From positions 1,298,508 through 1,362,507 of the forward strand of contig CAJNOP010000024.1 in NCBI GenBank assembly GCA_905250075.1: a stretch of 64,000 bases of DNA, read 5' to 3'. This document shows positions 26,201 to 43,609 of this stretch, piece by piece (the stretch's first letter is position 1; every line of letters begins with the position of its first letter). The stretch comes from Rotaria sp. Silwood1 (lineage: Eukaryota > Rotifera > Eurotatoria > Philodinida > Philodinidae). The position numbers and the translations under genes were made by a program. The notes under the pieces were generated by a model. It was given only the letters and a program-made list of their open reading frames with translations. It was not told the DNA's origin and searched no databases.

Positions 26201-26466
26201 ATGATGAATAAGATTGAGAACGTGAACGAGATGAACTAATAGAGAAGAACAAATTTTCATAAGAATTTTATTTAGAAAATAATATTATTTAAAAAAAAAT
26301 GAATTTATAATTACATGAAAGATGAAGCTGATGATGATGAGCAGGATGGTTCACGGCCACCATCACCTAATGAACGATGATATAGGAGATAATTATCACC
26401 GTTTGGTATTTAAACAATATGATGATCTTGATCAGTAGATTGAGCAACATATTCACCAGGAGACAT
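23215..26466 (-). CDS. Serine/lysine-rich low-complexity protein, multi-exon, possibly broken
   Basis: Splice-supported minus-strand exons are 26315-26466, 26188-26235 (ends at a GC-AG type donor, AG|GCAAGT), one near 25800-25910, one around 25390-25496, 25203-25336, 23347-23519 and 23215-23286 (stop TAG). Readable parts include MSPGEYVAQSTDQDHH, SSRSRSQSYSSSNRSR, LSSLSDCDVNRITHRSF and QRRDTSSSSTDSTSTT. There is no known domain; the composition suggests a disordered nuclear or cytoskeletal protein. The first exon has an in-frame TAA at 26410-26412 (codon 19), and frames around 25390-25496 and 25990-26080 do not join cleanly. It is therefore a decaying gene, or the exon model is wrong there. 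Introns hold a 47-bp tandem repeat and a 651-bp mobile element. Confidence 0.5.
23692..24342. mobile_element. 651-bp long-TIR transposable element, 9-bp target duplication, telomere-like core
   Basis: The ends GGGACAAATACACTTATCGA and its exact reverse complement (ending 24342) are flanked by the direct repeat ATGAAAACG at 23683-23691 and 24343-24351. The terminal repeats are nearly perfect for about 100 bp and recognisable for about 140 bp, and include a C-run/G-run. The core at 23934-24066 has TGTGGGTGTGGC and then, inverted, CCACACC followed by a long run of ACCCAC units. No transposase. A 9-bp duplication with long terminal repeats fits Mutator-like elements (family knowledge), but the superfamily is not proven. 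It lies in an intron of the serine-rich gene. Confidence 0.85.
25564..25751. repeat. 47-bp tandem repeat, four copies
   Basis: TAAATTGTATGTAATGGGAG starts at 25564, 25611, 25658 and 25705, an exact 47-bp period. Each unit ends in an ACCGGTAAAACCGCGG-type block, far more GC-rich than its surroundings. The flanks (25500-25563 and 25752-25770) are also made of CCGCGGTTA/ACCGCCGGTT palindromic words, and the whole insert lies between ACCCATG (25490s) and CATGGGT (25780s), suggesting an inverted-repeat-bounded insertion. Confidence 0.85.
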
Positions 26467-26593
26467 TCATTTTCAATGTTTTATACAGAAAGAAGAAAAA
26501 GCTCATTCGGAAAGAAAGAAGACACACATGAGGAAAAAAAGCGAAAAAATAAAACGAAATGCTTCAGTTTATTCTGATTATTATAGAAATTAA

Positions 26594-27669
26594 TCAATCC
26601 TTTTCCAATTCAATTTTCGCCTTCATCCCTTTGGTCTTCCTGTACTGTTGGTGTATCTTAGCAACCAAGTGTATGTGTTGAATTACATAGGTCATATGTT
26701 CTACCTTGCTAGCCATCGATACACTTTCCCATCCCATTATCTTCGCCTCGTCCTTAATTTGTTGTTGTGCTGTATCAATAGCTGCGTGGTGACTTGTATC
26801 ATCTTGATCGACAATACAGATTTCATATGTTGGACTGTTTGGATTTTTAATATTGATGATCAATGACTAAACAAGTCGAGGCTCGAGAACATCCTCAAGA
26901 TGAACGAATTGAATCATAACAAATTTCTTGCCATCGCCGGTGAGAATAATCTCACTGGGGTTCTTATCATTGTTCCCTTCATCATCGTCGATATTTTCGC
27001 TCTGAAGATGAAAAAAGAGGCATTAGTTTATCTTATCAGAAAGCGAGTGATACAGAATAGACGATCAATATATTTTCTGGACTTTCAGAAGAACTAGTCG
27101 TTACTTTTTTATAGATAGAATTATTTTCTCCTATACTTAGCTCACCCCAATATTTGCTTGTGTATTCGAATAGATAATAGCTCCAAGAAATTCTTCAAGA
27201 TGTTTATCCGTTAGATGAAATTTGACCTCGACTATTGTCCCCAAAGTTTCATTTTCGATGATTTTGATGTTTTTTCTTTCATTTTGAAGTTCTTTTATAA
27301 ATGTATTCATTTGTCGATAATTTTGTTCGTTTTTTCCACCAACAATACACACTGCACGAACACGACCAATATCCACGATAAGTTCATAGGCAGCAGCTGC
27401 AACATTTTGTAAAAACTATTAAAAAAGCAATGATGAGAGTATAACAATAAATTCGTTAAAAGAGGAGAATTTACTTTTTGTACATTTACTTTTGTTGTTG
27501 TTTTTAATGTATCTGGTAGACCGAAGGCTGGCGATGCATGCAATAAAAATACACCACCATCGTAAAAAACACAAATGCCTACGCATGAGTTGATTGCATT
27601 AGTAACCAACAAAAATGGATTATGTCTATGTTTGTCCATATCAACAAAATGTTGCTCCATTGTATTCAT
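26594..27669 (-). CDS. NTAN1/CheD-like cysteine hydrolase candidate, with in-frame TAG
   Basis: Three exons join in frame: 27475-27669, 27146-27415, 26594-27001 (introns of 59 and 144 bp). Reading from ATG 27669 gives TNAINSCVGICVFYDGGVFLLHAS, then AVCIVGGKNEQ. The G/N-S-C-V-G-x-C...H pattern followed by a VGG strand resembles the CheD / N-terminal Asn amidohydrolase (NTAN1) fold, in which that Cys and His are catalytic; the resemblance is weak and from memory. A TAG at 26867-26869 ends the frame at residue 199. The same frame then continues with SLIINIKNPNSPTYEICIVD for 90 more residues, and VNIK-x-E-IY also occurs in NTAN1. Full length would be about 290 (human NTAN1 is 310). So it is either a truncated gene, a recent pseudogene or a base error. 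Confidence 0.4.
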
Positions 27670-27809
27670 CGGTTACTTTTCACTTCACTTTTCACACAAA
27701 TGACACGTGGAATCAGTCACTTCTTAATAAGTTGATATCAACTAGAAAGAAGAGAAAGAAAGACGATTTTATTTTTCAATAATTTAGTTCAGAGCAAAAA
27801 CTGGTGAAT

Positions 27810-27893
27810 ACTCGGTGATGGATTCGAACCATCGAGCGACACTGACAAATCGAGTTGTGAATCATCGTCTATAACACCTAGACCAAACCGAGT
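27810..27893 (-). tRNA. tRNA-like gene, 84 nt, anticodon uncertain (Ser-CGA possible)
   Basis: On the minus strand ACTCGGT (5') pairs 7 of 7 with ACCGAGT (3'). The T arm GATGG-TTCGAAT-CCATC is perfect and includes a good B box. GTCTAGGTG gives a plausible A box and D arm. The 84-nt length suggests a class II tRNA (Ser or Leu type). The anticodon arm is irregular: ACAA-CTCGAT-TTGT would give a CGA anticodon (Ser) but with a 6-nt loop and an overlong D region. It may be a tRNA gene with an unusual arm, or a recent pseudogene. Confidence 0.5.
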
Positions 27894-28894
27894 GAAATCT
27901 TCTGTCTAATGACACATTATTCACAAAGCAATTACTCTATTTCATAAGTATCTTCATGGTGGTACCATTGAACCAGTCACTGAATAGGAATTGAAAACTC
28001 CTAATATCTGACTAGAATCTATTTGCTATTGATGTTTCTAATGCATATTTCATCAGAATCCAGTTAATTCAATTTTATAAAGTGATAGCCTAGCGAAAGA
28101 CGCCCATTATCCATCTATACAGATATAAATCGATAGTTGTTCCTTAGACAGACTATGGAATTTTGCTGTTTTGATTATACATTGATACGATAAATTACAG
28201 AGAACAATGCAGCTATTTAGAATTTCATTTTTTTAGTGATATTTTGGTCATTAGTGGATCATCTATCTTCAGACAAACCATCATAACAAAAAAAAAGAGA
28301 AAAAAACGAAAAATAATTAATGCGGATATAGTACCTATGGTTGTGTGTATGTGAATCATCTAAGTCAAATGTGTAGTTTCAAAGTTTTTGTTTTGTTATG
28401 ATTTTTCTAAAGATGATCGAATGAAGATCAAAATATCACCAAAAAACAATGAAATTCTAAACAACTGCACTAATAGTACGACTCATCATTCAGAAACAAC
28501 ACTGCTCTGTAGTCTGTACAAAGGAAAAACAATTTTCGTTTTAAAGTTTTCTGATAAGAAATATTTTTCTTAACTGCATATAAATGTTCGACATGGGTCA
28601 AGTTTTCGATATCCAACTCAACCCGACTTTAGCATAACTGGATCCGATCTGACCCGACCTGTTGTTTTTTGCTGGAAAATCTATTTTTAATACGGAGTGA
28701 AACATAACATAGCATTTCTGTAGTCGTTCACGTACTTTTTGCTTTCTCGACTATAGTCATCGAAATCATGCAATTTCTATCGCGATGAATCTCAAGAACG
28801 AAAAGCCATCTTTCTCAGAAACGATTGAATTTCATCGAAAACGAAGTTGAGATTCATAAATAGAAAAAAAAAATAGGGGAATTTTTCAATGAAA
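27894..28894. other. Intergenic stretch, no gene seen
   Basis: AT-rich. A short block at about 28596-28662 of CAACCCGACTT/GACCCGACCTG words is the only compositional oddity. No coding or RNA signal. Confidence 0.35.
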
Positions 28895-29061
28895 GGGTGT
28901 GAGTGAGGGTGTGGGGGTGTGGGTGTGGGTGTGGGTGTGGGGTGTGGGTGTGGGGTATGGATGTGGGTGTGGAGTGTGGGTGTGGGTGTGGGTACGGGTG
29001 TGGCTGTGTGGGTATGGGTGTGGGTATGGGTGTGGCTGTGTGGGTGTGGGTGTGTGCTCTC
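28895..29061 (+). repeat. Telomere-like TGTGGG tract (about 165 bp)
   Basis: A nearly uninterrupted run of GTGTGG/TGTGGG units with scattered variants (GGGGTGTGG, GTATGGGTG, GTGGCTGTG). TGTGGG is the telomere-type repeat of bdelloid rotifers (established). Here it is internal and directly abuts the left arm of a large palindrome. Confidence 0.85.
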
Positions 29062-29574
29062 TAAAAAAAGGAGTTTTGCAGAACCCTCCGAAAAGGTTCT
29101 GTAGATTTGTAAAAGCATCCAAATGTGTCCAAAGTCTTATAAAAAGGATAAAAAATTCGACAGAACCTTTTTGGAGGTTCTGCGAAATACCTACTAGCAG
29201 AACCATCTCTTACGAAGCCTTTCTTTAAGTTTTGTACAGCAAAAAAAGGTTTTCGTGAGAAAATACGAAACCTTGAGGGTTCAGTACAAAACCATTGACC
29301 TTTGCACGAAACCCTAATGGTTTTGTTCTGAACCCGCAAGGTCTCGTATTTTCGCACGAAAACCTTCTTTTTCTGTACAGAACTTAAAAAAAGGTTTTGT
29401 AAGAGACGGTTCCGCTAGTGGGTACTCGGGAGAACCTCCAAAAGGTTCTGTCCAATTTTTTATCTTTTTTTTTGAGACTTTGGACACATTTGGATGCTTT
29501 TACAAATCTACAGAACCTTTTCGCAGGGTTCTGCAAAACCCTGTTTATTTAGAAAGCACACACCCACACCCTAA
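29047..29574. mobile_element. Giant palindrome/foldback element bounded by telomere-like repeats
   Basis: Two arms of about 260 bp are imperfect reverse complements about a centre near 29300. For example, TTCTGTAGATTTGTAAAAGC, then CATCCAAATGTGTCCAAAGTC, on the left (29098-29135) recurs inverted at about 29477-29515. The outer end on each side is a GTGTGGGTGTGTGC-type tract (CACACACCCACACC at 29559-29573 on the right). Each arm has smaller hairpins such as CAGAACC...GGTTCTG. No open frame and no clear target duplication. It is probably a non-autonomous foldback element. Confidence 0.75.
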
Positions 29575-29575
29575 A

Positions 29576-31784
29576 CACAAGTTACAGATACGTTTAGTTC
29601 ATATGAAAACAACTTTTTTTAAATTCTGTAATAAAATTATCCTCAGCGTGTAAAACAAAGTCTATTATTCAGATTATTTAATTGAATTCGATAGTTCCTG
29701 GATAAATGTAATTTATTTATATTGTCACAATATATATGAATAATAATAGTAGGTTGATTGGCTGATTTTCAATCAAATATATTTTCGACCATATATTGCT
29801 TTCGTACTGAAAGCATGTCAAACATTTAATGATGTATAAAAACTAAATTTTAATTGAATGTATGATTTTTCTTTATCGACTTCATCTTTGTGATGCTTTT
29901 TATCTTTATATCAGATATATCAAGACACACTGATTGATGAAAGTTTTGAGAAAAGCTTTTCATTAAATATTTCGTCAAATAAGTACAGTTTGATGTTGAG
30001 TAATTGTTTTAGACGTAATGTGTTGTTGTGTCTTTTACATGTTTCGTAGTTGTAATGCCAAAGCTCAATGAATGACACTCATCTCTAAACAGGTTAAAAG
30101 TTTAACTTGTTATAAAGAATTATAATTGATTTTCTATCCATGTAATAACTGTTACATGTTGGTCTAGACTTTTTCAAGTACAAGGAACGATCAAATTTTA
30201 AAGAAAAAAAATGCATGTTTCGATTCAACTTTTAGAATATCTTAATCTTCTGAATGATTGTCCGATTTCATTTAGTTCTCATTCTTTATCCAAACTGTAA
30301 GCTTTTTCTAGCAAAATATTTTTAATTTCCCCGTACATTCTATACCCAACTTGAACTTCACATCAACTGCAACTGCATAGGCATCACCAGTGATGATATT
30401 GTGTTTAGTTGAATGATTCATTGGAAAACATTAGATTATGCTTATTCTTACAACATAGTTCTTCAAAATTATGACAAAGCTATATTTATAAAAGTATTAT
30501 TGTAGAATGCTATCAAATTGCGACATGTTTTGGGATTCAAATGAAATACTTGAACATCTTGAGCACGAGCGTCATTCAGTATAGAATATTCTTCAGATTT
30601 GTATACATTCGAAAAACTCCTGTGTGAAAAAGAAAAACTATTATGTTTAAGCGTTCTCTTGGTGCAGTATTTTTATCTCAAAACTACTCGAGAAGTCATA
30701 AAGATTTTACTTTTGAACACAGCTCTAACTAAAGTTTTCTAAATGAACCTGACTTTAGCTACCTTCATGAAAAACAGTTATACGCTCAGGATAAATTTTA
30801 AGATCTGCACATGAAACCAAACATTGATTCAAGAGAAGGGGAGGGTCTTCGATCTTTTCTATGCAAAGACTCTCAAGTACATTCTTCCATACCAGCGAAT
30901 ATTATAAGGGGAGCTTACAGTGTCGTCCTCTGCATAAGCAACAACGGTTCCCTCGACATCAACGAGATGAAAAAATTATATTCACCAGTCATCGCCGTAG
31001 GTTCTTGATATCGTAAGCAGCACTATTACTCTTCATGCCGATTCTTACTACTGCATAAGCTAGTATCTGATACTGCGAAAGATGAAAAGTTTTTTCTACA
31101 CGTGTGTAATCATGAAGCCAAAGATAGGACTGATAAGCTCTTGAAAACTTACAGCGATAGTCGCTCTACAGGCACTTCCGGTTATTCTAAGTTAAATACA
31201 TCTGCACAATAGTAGAAAGCGGTCATTTTCACATATTCCCGTTATCATAATCAGCATTAAAAGTCTTCATCGGGATCCTTAAGACTGCATCACTGAGTCC
31301 AGTATACAAGGGCAGATGAAAAGTTTTTTTCATATATAAGTGTGATGATAAAGTCAGTTATAGCACCGGTAGGGAAATGAAAACCTACAGTGATGACTGG
31401 TAGGTGGATGCTACTGGTTATAGTTAGCCGTAGCGTGGCTGAATAGGAATAGAAACCGGCTATCACCGTGGGTTTTCACTGTTCCAACCGCCATTTTTAG
31501 CAATAAGGATATCGGTTGAAGCCGTATTTCTAAGTTGCAAGCATAAGCAGCTTTCATATTTGGATACTTTAGCAGTTGGGAATGTTAGTTTTATGAAAAA
31601 ACCCATGTTGGTTAGCTGGTGGCTGATCATCACTGTTGCATCCATAATCATGAAGCGATCACCGATTGAAAACTGGTTATGAAGTTTGAGAAATACGATC
31701 GTATATTACTGTAGCCAGATTGATAGCGACTGAAGATGCACTTTTCAATTATTGGAGGAGCGGCTTCATGTTTAATAAGACTCA
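29576..31784. other. Gene-free stretch with a diverged tandem duplication
   Basis: No coding gene was recognised. At about 31055-31200 and 31285-31435 two diverged copies share CTGCAT, then GATGAAAAGTTTTTT, AAAACYTACAG-GAT and ACTTCCGGTTAT or TACTGGTTAT in the same order, with a period of about 230 bp. Their nature is unknown; they may be the remains of a degenerate satellite or coding repeat. Confidence 0.35.
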
Positions 31785-32404
31785 CGAGGGAACATTCCCA
31801 AGTGTCACATCGCTTTTAAGTCGAGCATACGCGCACTATGTAGATCCTAACGATCTATGAATTATCTGAAAAAAGTTCGTGCCGCTAGCCTCTTGCTGCT
31901 GAGATACTGCATTTTTACTGTATGATTAAGAGAAAAGAGCTGTGGGCCCCCTCAGGGACACTTGAAAAACTGAATTTCGAATTTCGACTTCAAACTTTGC
32001 ATAGATATAAGTCGCAATGAAAATAGTTTATTGTGAAAGTTTCAGCTCTTTTCATTGTTTCTATCCTAAAATACAGTTATCTTAAAATTACTTCTATGCA
32101 CCGACAGATCCGATGTTCTTATCTCAGATTAGGAGCAACCAAAAGATCTAAAATCTTCACAATAAACTATTCTCACTGAGGCCTATTTGTATGCAAAGTT
32201 TCAGGCGGAAACTCAAAACTCACTTTTCCTGACATTCCTGAGGGGATCACGGCTTTTTCCAAAATATATAGTAAAAATGTTGTATCTCAGCAGCAAGAGG
32301 CTAGCGGCACGAACTCTTTTCAGAGAATTCATAGCTCATTAGGGCCTACATAATGCCCATACTCTCGACTCAAAAGTGATGTGACACTTGGGAATGTTCC
32401 CTCG
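31785..32404. mobile_element. 620-bp foldback element, TIR CGAGGGAACATTCCCAAGTG
   Basis: The left end CGAGGGAACATTCCCAAGTG, then TCACATC, and the right end (its reverse complement, ending 32404) begin terminal repeats of about 140 bp. These include TTCGTGCCGCTAGCCTCTTG and then CTGCTGAGATAC. Flanking TCA at 31782-31784 and 32405-32407 may be a 3-bp target duplication. Internal words such as CACAATAAACTA also occur in the ABCF1 intron near 7530, hinting at a related repeat there. No transposase. Confidence 0.75.
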
Positions 32405-32447
32405 TCAGTTGAACCTGAATAGCTTTATCTGTAGTACATTGTGACCG

Positions 32448-32580
32448 GTGCTGACGGTGCTCGTATACCGGTGGAACGGTGCACCGGTCCTACGGTGAAC
32501 CGGCGGACCGGTGAGACCGGTGAACGGTGAACCGTAGACCGATCACACCGGTGACCACCGTCACCGTTGCATCCCTAATT
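32448..32580. repeat. GC-rich ACCGGT palindromic repeat cluster, possible hAT-type end
   Basis: A run of ACCGGTG/CGGTGAACCGG words ends in TTGCATCCCTAA. The GCATCCCTA ending is the reverse complement of TAGGGATGC, a form common at hAT-derived element ends (family knowledge). The opposite end was not found. The composition is strikingly different from the flanking AT-rich DNA. Confidence 0.4.
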
Positions 32581-33308
32581 GAAATCAATAAAGTAGTAGA
32601 CTTATCCATCTTTGTAATGTAAAAATTTCAATAAATAAAAACTATCTCGGTTCATCGATTTCTTTGTTTATTTTTAAATATAATAAATATAACAATCCTC
32701 TGGATATGTAACTCGAAAGGCAATGTTTTGAAACCTATAAGATCATTTTAATTCCTGAATGTCACCATTTTTCACTCAAGTAAGATAAAAGATCTGTTGA
32801 TAAGTTCTTAGAAATCGTTCGGTCTCTAAATCAGACGAAAGAAAGCATTGGTAGTTTGCAGAACCACTTTTTCTTCTACTTCAAAGTATTCTTTATCAGA
32901 TGGTGACACTTTGAAATGCAACCGTTTGCTTCTTTTTTTCAACCATTTTTGTAAAATAAACGGTACAATAGACAGCAGAATCACTCATATATGTGATCTA
33001 TCATTTTCTAAAACTGCAGTTCTTAAAGTTTTACAGAGTCTTAGAAAATAGCATGCCAAGACTTAAGTTTATAAAGTCACATGTATAGAGAAAGTCAATC
33101 CGCTCGGCAATATGAAACAATATTGCACAAAAAAAACAACATCATAAAGGCTTCCTCATCAATGGACCTTATGTTTACAAAGTGATCTAAATTGAATTTA
33201 AAACAGAGTAGGAAACAGGGGATCTCGAGCCTCAAAATCTATCTGAAAACATACCGTTCCGTATATTGTAAACGCTACAAGAGGATAACGCCTGATCGAG
33301 CTCAATTT

Positions 33309-33408
33309 NNNNNNNNNNNNNNNNNNNNNNNNNNNNNNNNNNNNNNNNNNNNNNNNNNNNNNNNNNNNNNNNNNNNNNNNNNNNNNNNNNNNNNNNNNNN
33401 NNNNNNNN
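33309..33408. other. Assembly gap (100 N)
   Basis: One hundred Ns, the standard placeholder for a gap of unknown length. No gene spans it on present evidence. Confidence 0.99.
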
Positions 33409-34032
33409 TGTGATGGAAAGGAGGCAACATCTTTAGAACAAGTTAATTGTTCAGAACTAGTTGCATGTTTTGAAAAATACGAAAGACAGATAGTTTTTAC
33501 GGAAACGATAAATAGGCACATGTAGTTGATACATGTCACAGATGGGATCGATTCAGTTCGCAGCTTTTCAAACCGATCTCGGTTTTAATTTTGAAAAAAA
33601 CTGAATCAATCTCATTTCTGATGCATTCAACATTAGTATACGAGGTATCAAAAGCAATTGAAAGAAGATAGACCAGGAAATGAGAAGAAAGGATTGAACA
33701 AGTATTGATGTATATATTCATGAAAATATCAACATTCACGATTGTCCTTTAGCAAGAGCTGACTGCTATCTATCTTGACTGAAAGATGCATAAAAGAAGC
33801 TTTATCATATACTCTTTGAAAACGAATCACTGAAATTGGAAGATTTCAACAACTGACAAGATCTCGAGACAACATATGGGATAACCTTTAATAACTATTT
33901 CAAACCAAAACATTAAAAAAATTTTCATAGCTAGAGGCTTTAAAAAGATTCCTTGATTAGCTAATACAGAGATTTTAAAATATTAGAGGAATTTGAGCCC
34001 AAAGAATACCTCATTAACTCTCATAAGAAGCC

Positions 34033-34183
34033 TTATTTCTTTAATTAGTTGCTATAGTTCGCAATACTAAAACAGGTGCTATTACTAAAGTAAAATATAA
34101 ATTTATACTGCTTAACACTACGTCTTTATGAAAATACATACTTGCTCAGTACTATGGTAGATAACAACTAATTAAAGAAATAA
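34033..34183. repeat. 151-bp hairpin element
   Basis: TTATTTCTTTAATTAGTTG at 34033 is inverted as CAACTAATTAAAGAAATAA ending at 34183, a perfect 19-bp terminal inverted repeat with further partial pairing inside (CTATAG / CTATGG). MITE-sized; no target duplication could be assigned. Confidence 0.65.
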
Positions 34184-34469
34184 AACTTTTTATAGAGGTT
34201 GATGAGATCGATCTAAGTTCGAATCAAAATTTTAGCCTCTTCATTTCAAACATTAAATTCACACACAAAAAAATTTTTCGTTTTTATTTGACAAAAAGAA
34301 TAAATAATTAATAGACACGTACAAATGCTCGTAGTCACTCAATTCTAATCTATTGACAGTTACATCACAGAGAAACAATTATACATATATGTGATAAGAA
34401 GAAGTCAATGAAGAAGAATGAAAGAAAGATTTCATCGTCATGAGATTCCTAAAAGATGATATATTATTT

Positions 34470-40568
<6,099 letters not shown>

Positions 40569-41700
40569 TTTTATCTTTAAATAAATTTAATAAAAATAGT
40601 AAATAAATAGAAAAGAATAGAAAAGAATGTTTGACAACAAACCTCAAAATCGTTCGGCTGCGGTATGAGGAAAAAAAGGAACACGTATTGATCGATCGAT
40701 CAAACTAGTCACTCAAAAGTTTGTATCCACAGATTTCCACCAGTCCATTGGTGTCAAGGACAACAACATATATTCAATATCAATTAGATGTCGCTCGTAG
40801 ACATTAAACTTCCGACCGAGTAAAAGACGTATAAACTTCAATAGTCGTTTGTTTGATGTTGTGACTACAAATAGAACTTGATACACCCATGATCACAAGT
40901 AGCAACCCAAGGTCGATGCTCCTTAAGGCAAATAACTTTTGAATAAAAACACTCTTCTTTCCTCGTGTTGGGAAGCATTCATATTTTATTGATGAATGTG
41001 ATCGTACACTTGTGAGGAAAAACTTGGTTAGAGAAGAGCACTCACTGGAAAAAATTTCAAGACAAACAGTTGTTATGAATGATTCAAAAGTACTTGAAAA
41101 ACTCAAGATCGGCTATTCAGAATTTACGTTGAAAGGTCTTTCTATTTGTGTACTCCAAAGAGTTCTATTACATTTGGTTTTTCAACGATGAGCAAAACCT
41201 CCAATGGCAATAAAAATTTCACTTTAAGAACAGCTTTAAATGGATGGTACAAAAATTATTGTGTTCATTCCCATTAGATAATTTTAATTTTTTTTTCTAC
41301 CAAATTTCTTATTCACTTTTAAGAATTTTTAAAAGCGACGGTTTTTTGTTTTGTATGCCGTCTGTGTTTATCATGTATGCAGGTCAGGTATATAAGGGCT
41401 TTCATGTATTCATATCTGCAGTATGCTGTATGTCTTACAATCATTATTGCATATGTTTCCATCCAACAGCACTATTAAAAGTCTAAAATACTCGTACAAA
41501 CTCGTCATTATTTTCACACCCCCTGTTTCACTAGTATTTTGTTTATCTTGGAACCATCTTTAGTACGTGAGCAGAATACATAGACAATCGACGAATCAGT
41601 AGCTTGGGACGTGTAGAGTAGAACAGAATTATGCAAACATGATGCTGCGGGACAAAAGGCTCGAAAAACTTGCTATTTGGTCATTCACCTTCCTTCTCCC
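40569..41700. other. TRIM37 upstream region, no gene seen
   Basis: This probably contains the TRIM37 promoter (minus strand). The 100-codon minus frame at 40804-41106 has no motif. Nothing else is supportable. Confidence 0.35.
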
Positions 41701-41710
41701 TTAAAAAACT

Positions 41711-42330
41711 TGATCTTCAAATAAACGTCGTCATTATATTTTATTTGTTATCTTTGCAAAATGAATAATTTAACTTTGTAATAGAGAATCAATTCATACA
41801 TAGGTTTCTTTCGCTCTGTAGTGACTATGAAGAAACAATGTGCGTGTACTTATTCAGGTGGTGATTTAGAGATGGTTTTGATATTTCAAGTAATTCACAA
41901 GAATATCTGTCGAATCAATCGAACTTCTAGCTCAAGATCTAAGATAATTGTGTCGTTTGTATAAAAAAGCTTTTTTCGTTAGTGCCTACTATTGGTTTTC
42001 ACTTAATCCAATTTTTATTCTATTATGATAAATGTTGACATTGAAACAGAATTCTTGTGAATAAAAATCATTCATAGATGTTAACAAAACAAAGCCTTAT
42101 TGAAAACAGTCCGAATTTTATTGAATATTGTACTACAGCAAATGTGCCTGCGTAATACGTTACAGAATATAAAACAATGATAAAGACACACCTTATGCGT
42201 AGTCGGATAGAAAATAGAACAAGACAGACATGGTTTTGTTTTCTTTATTTGTCTTGATAGTAAATAAAAACTAAAGAAAAGAAAAAACATTTCTATATTG
42301 TTGCCTTTTATCATCAACGACGAATATTTG
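41711..42330. pseudogene. Arginine deiminase relic 1 (part of a local duplication)
   Basis: Translating from about 41820 on the plus strand gives VTMKKQCACTYSGGDLEMVL, which lines up with the intact enzyme's AVDDCHIVTYDGGNSEKSIV (residues 367-386). The flanks 41711-41823 and 41824-42250 are near copies of 45529-45641 and 45826-46220. Compared with that copy it lacks about 185 bp in the middle, which removed most of the remaining deiminase codons. It is clearly non-functional. Confidence 0.65.
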
Positions 42331-43609
42331 ACTTCGAGGAAGCATTATTTCGACAACGAGAACGATAGAGAAGTATAACTTAAAAATAAATGCCGATACA
42401 TTGCTCATCATCAGTCCTATATTATTTTATCATCGTTTTAGTTTATAATTGATCTGATGATTGTCTTTAACTATTATTTCGAAAATTGTTAATTACTGTG
42501 AGAGTGTTGGTTTACAAAATAAACATTTCAAAAGTTTAAAACAAATGCAAAACACCAAACAGAACTTATTTTCACTTTTTATCCATGATTAATAATGTCT
42601 TAAAATCTTCTTTTACTTCTTTGTCTCCGTGCTCTTTTCACATGCTTTATAAATATTGAATAGTACGACGAAAGCCAGTAAACACGCTATTAACTAATTA
42701 TGGGAACAAATTCTCTTCAACCAATATTGACTTAAATATAAAAATAGTAGTCTTAAGAAAAGGAACTCCAACGGACTTTGGATTTGCCCATGAATATGCA
42801 CTTCTCAATACAGATTTCTTGAAAAATTACTTATTACTCAATAGTTCCTGACTACTACATCACTGAATTTTCTCGTCATGATAAATTTCGTGTATTTTAT
42901 AAACATGAGTTCAATGTCATTAATTACAAAAATTTTCTAAAGGTAGAGGTAAGGAGAACAAGGTGTACGCGAACTTTCAGAAGGGAAGATTTTGATAGAA
43001 ATGGGTCACCACATATATGGATGAGATAAACACGTAAAAAACTACTGAAAAAAACAACAAACGATATATTATAGTAAGTATGGAAAAGGACAACATGTGA
43101 TATCATCATACATATTGAACAAATCCTCAATGATCATAATTAATTTAGATAAATAAAGTCTATTTTTACTCTTCAATATTTTTCATCTAAAAGCTGTTTA
43201 AAAAAACTACAGACTGTTTGCAAAAAACTATACATTATCATCAGCAAAGGAACATTTTTTTTTTTATTCATTTCATATGACAATTTTAAATTATTCATAG
43301 CAATGCTTTTTTTTTCTTATCTATACGTCATGTTAGTGTAAGAGTAGGGGGTGTGTCTTCAAGGTCGACGAGCATACTGTTACGAGAACTTTTTTTATTG
43401 AGTAATATTCGATTATTTATTTTGTTTTACTAACTACGCATCAAGAATAGAATCTGATGTAACGCAATTAGCAGCATCGACGCAATACCAATTTAAATGA
43501 CACATTTACCAACATAGAAGAAAAAGATCCCACAAATGATCTAATTGTTAGCAATATAGGACAAAACTTGCTTGGATATTTCTTGTGAATACACTGTAAA
43601 AAAAAAAAG

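Noticed and set aside
28792-29228. Several 60-109 codon open frames on both strands rich in Thr/Pro/His or Gly/Val/Cys
   Set aside because: They are translations of the TGTGGG tract, which is open in all frames because the repeat contains no stop codon.
40804-41106. 100-codon minus frame upstream of TRIM37, considered as a transposase remnant
   Set aside because: No DDE-type block could be found on either strand.
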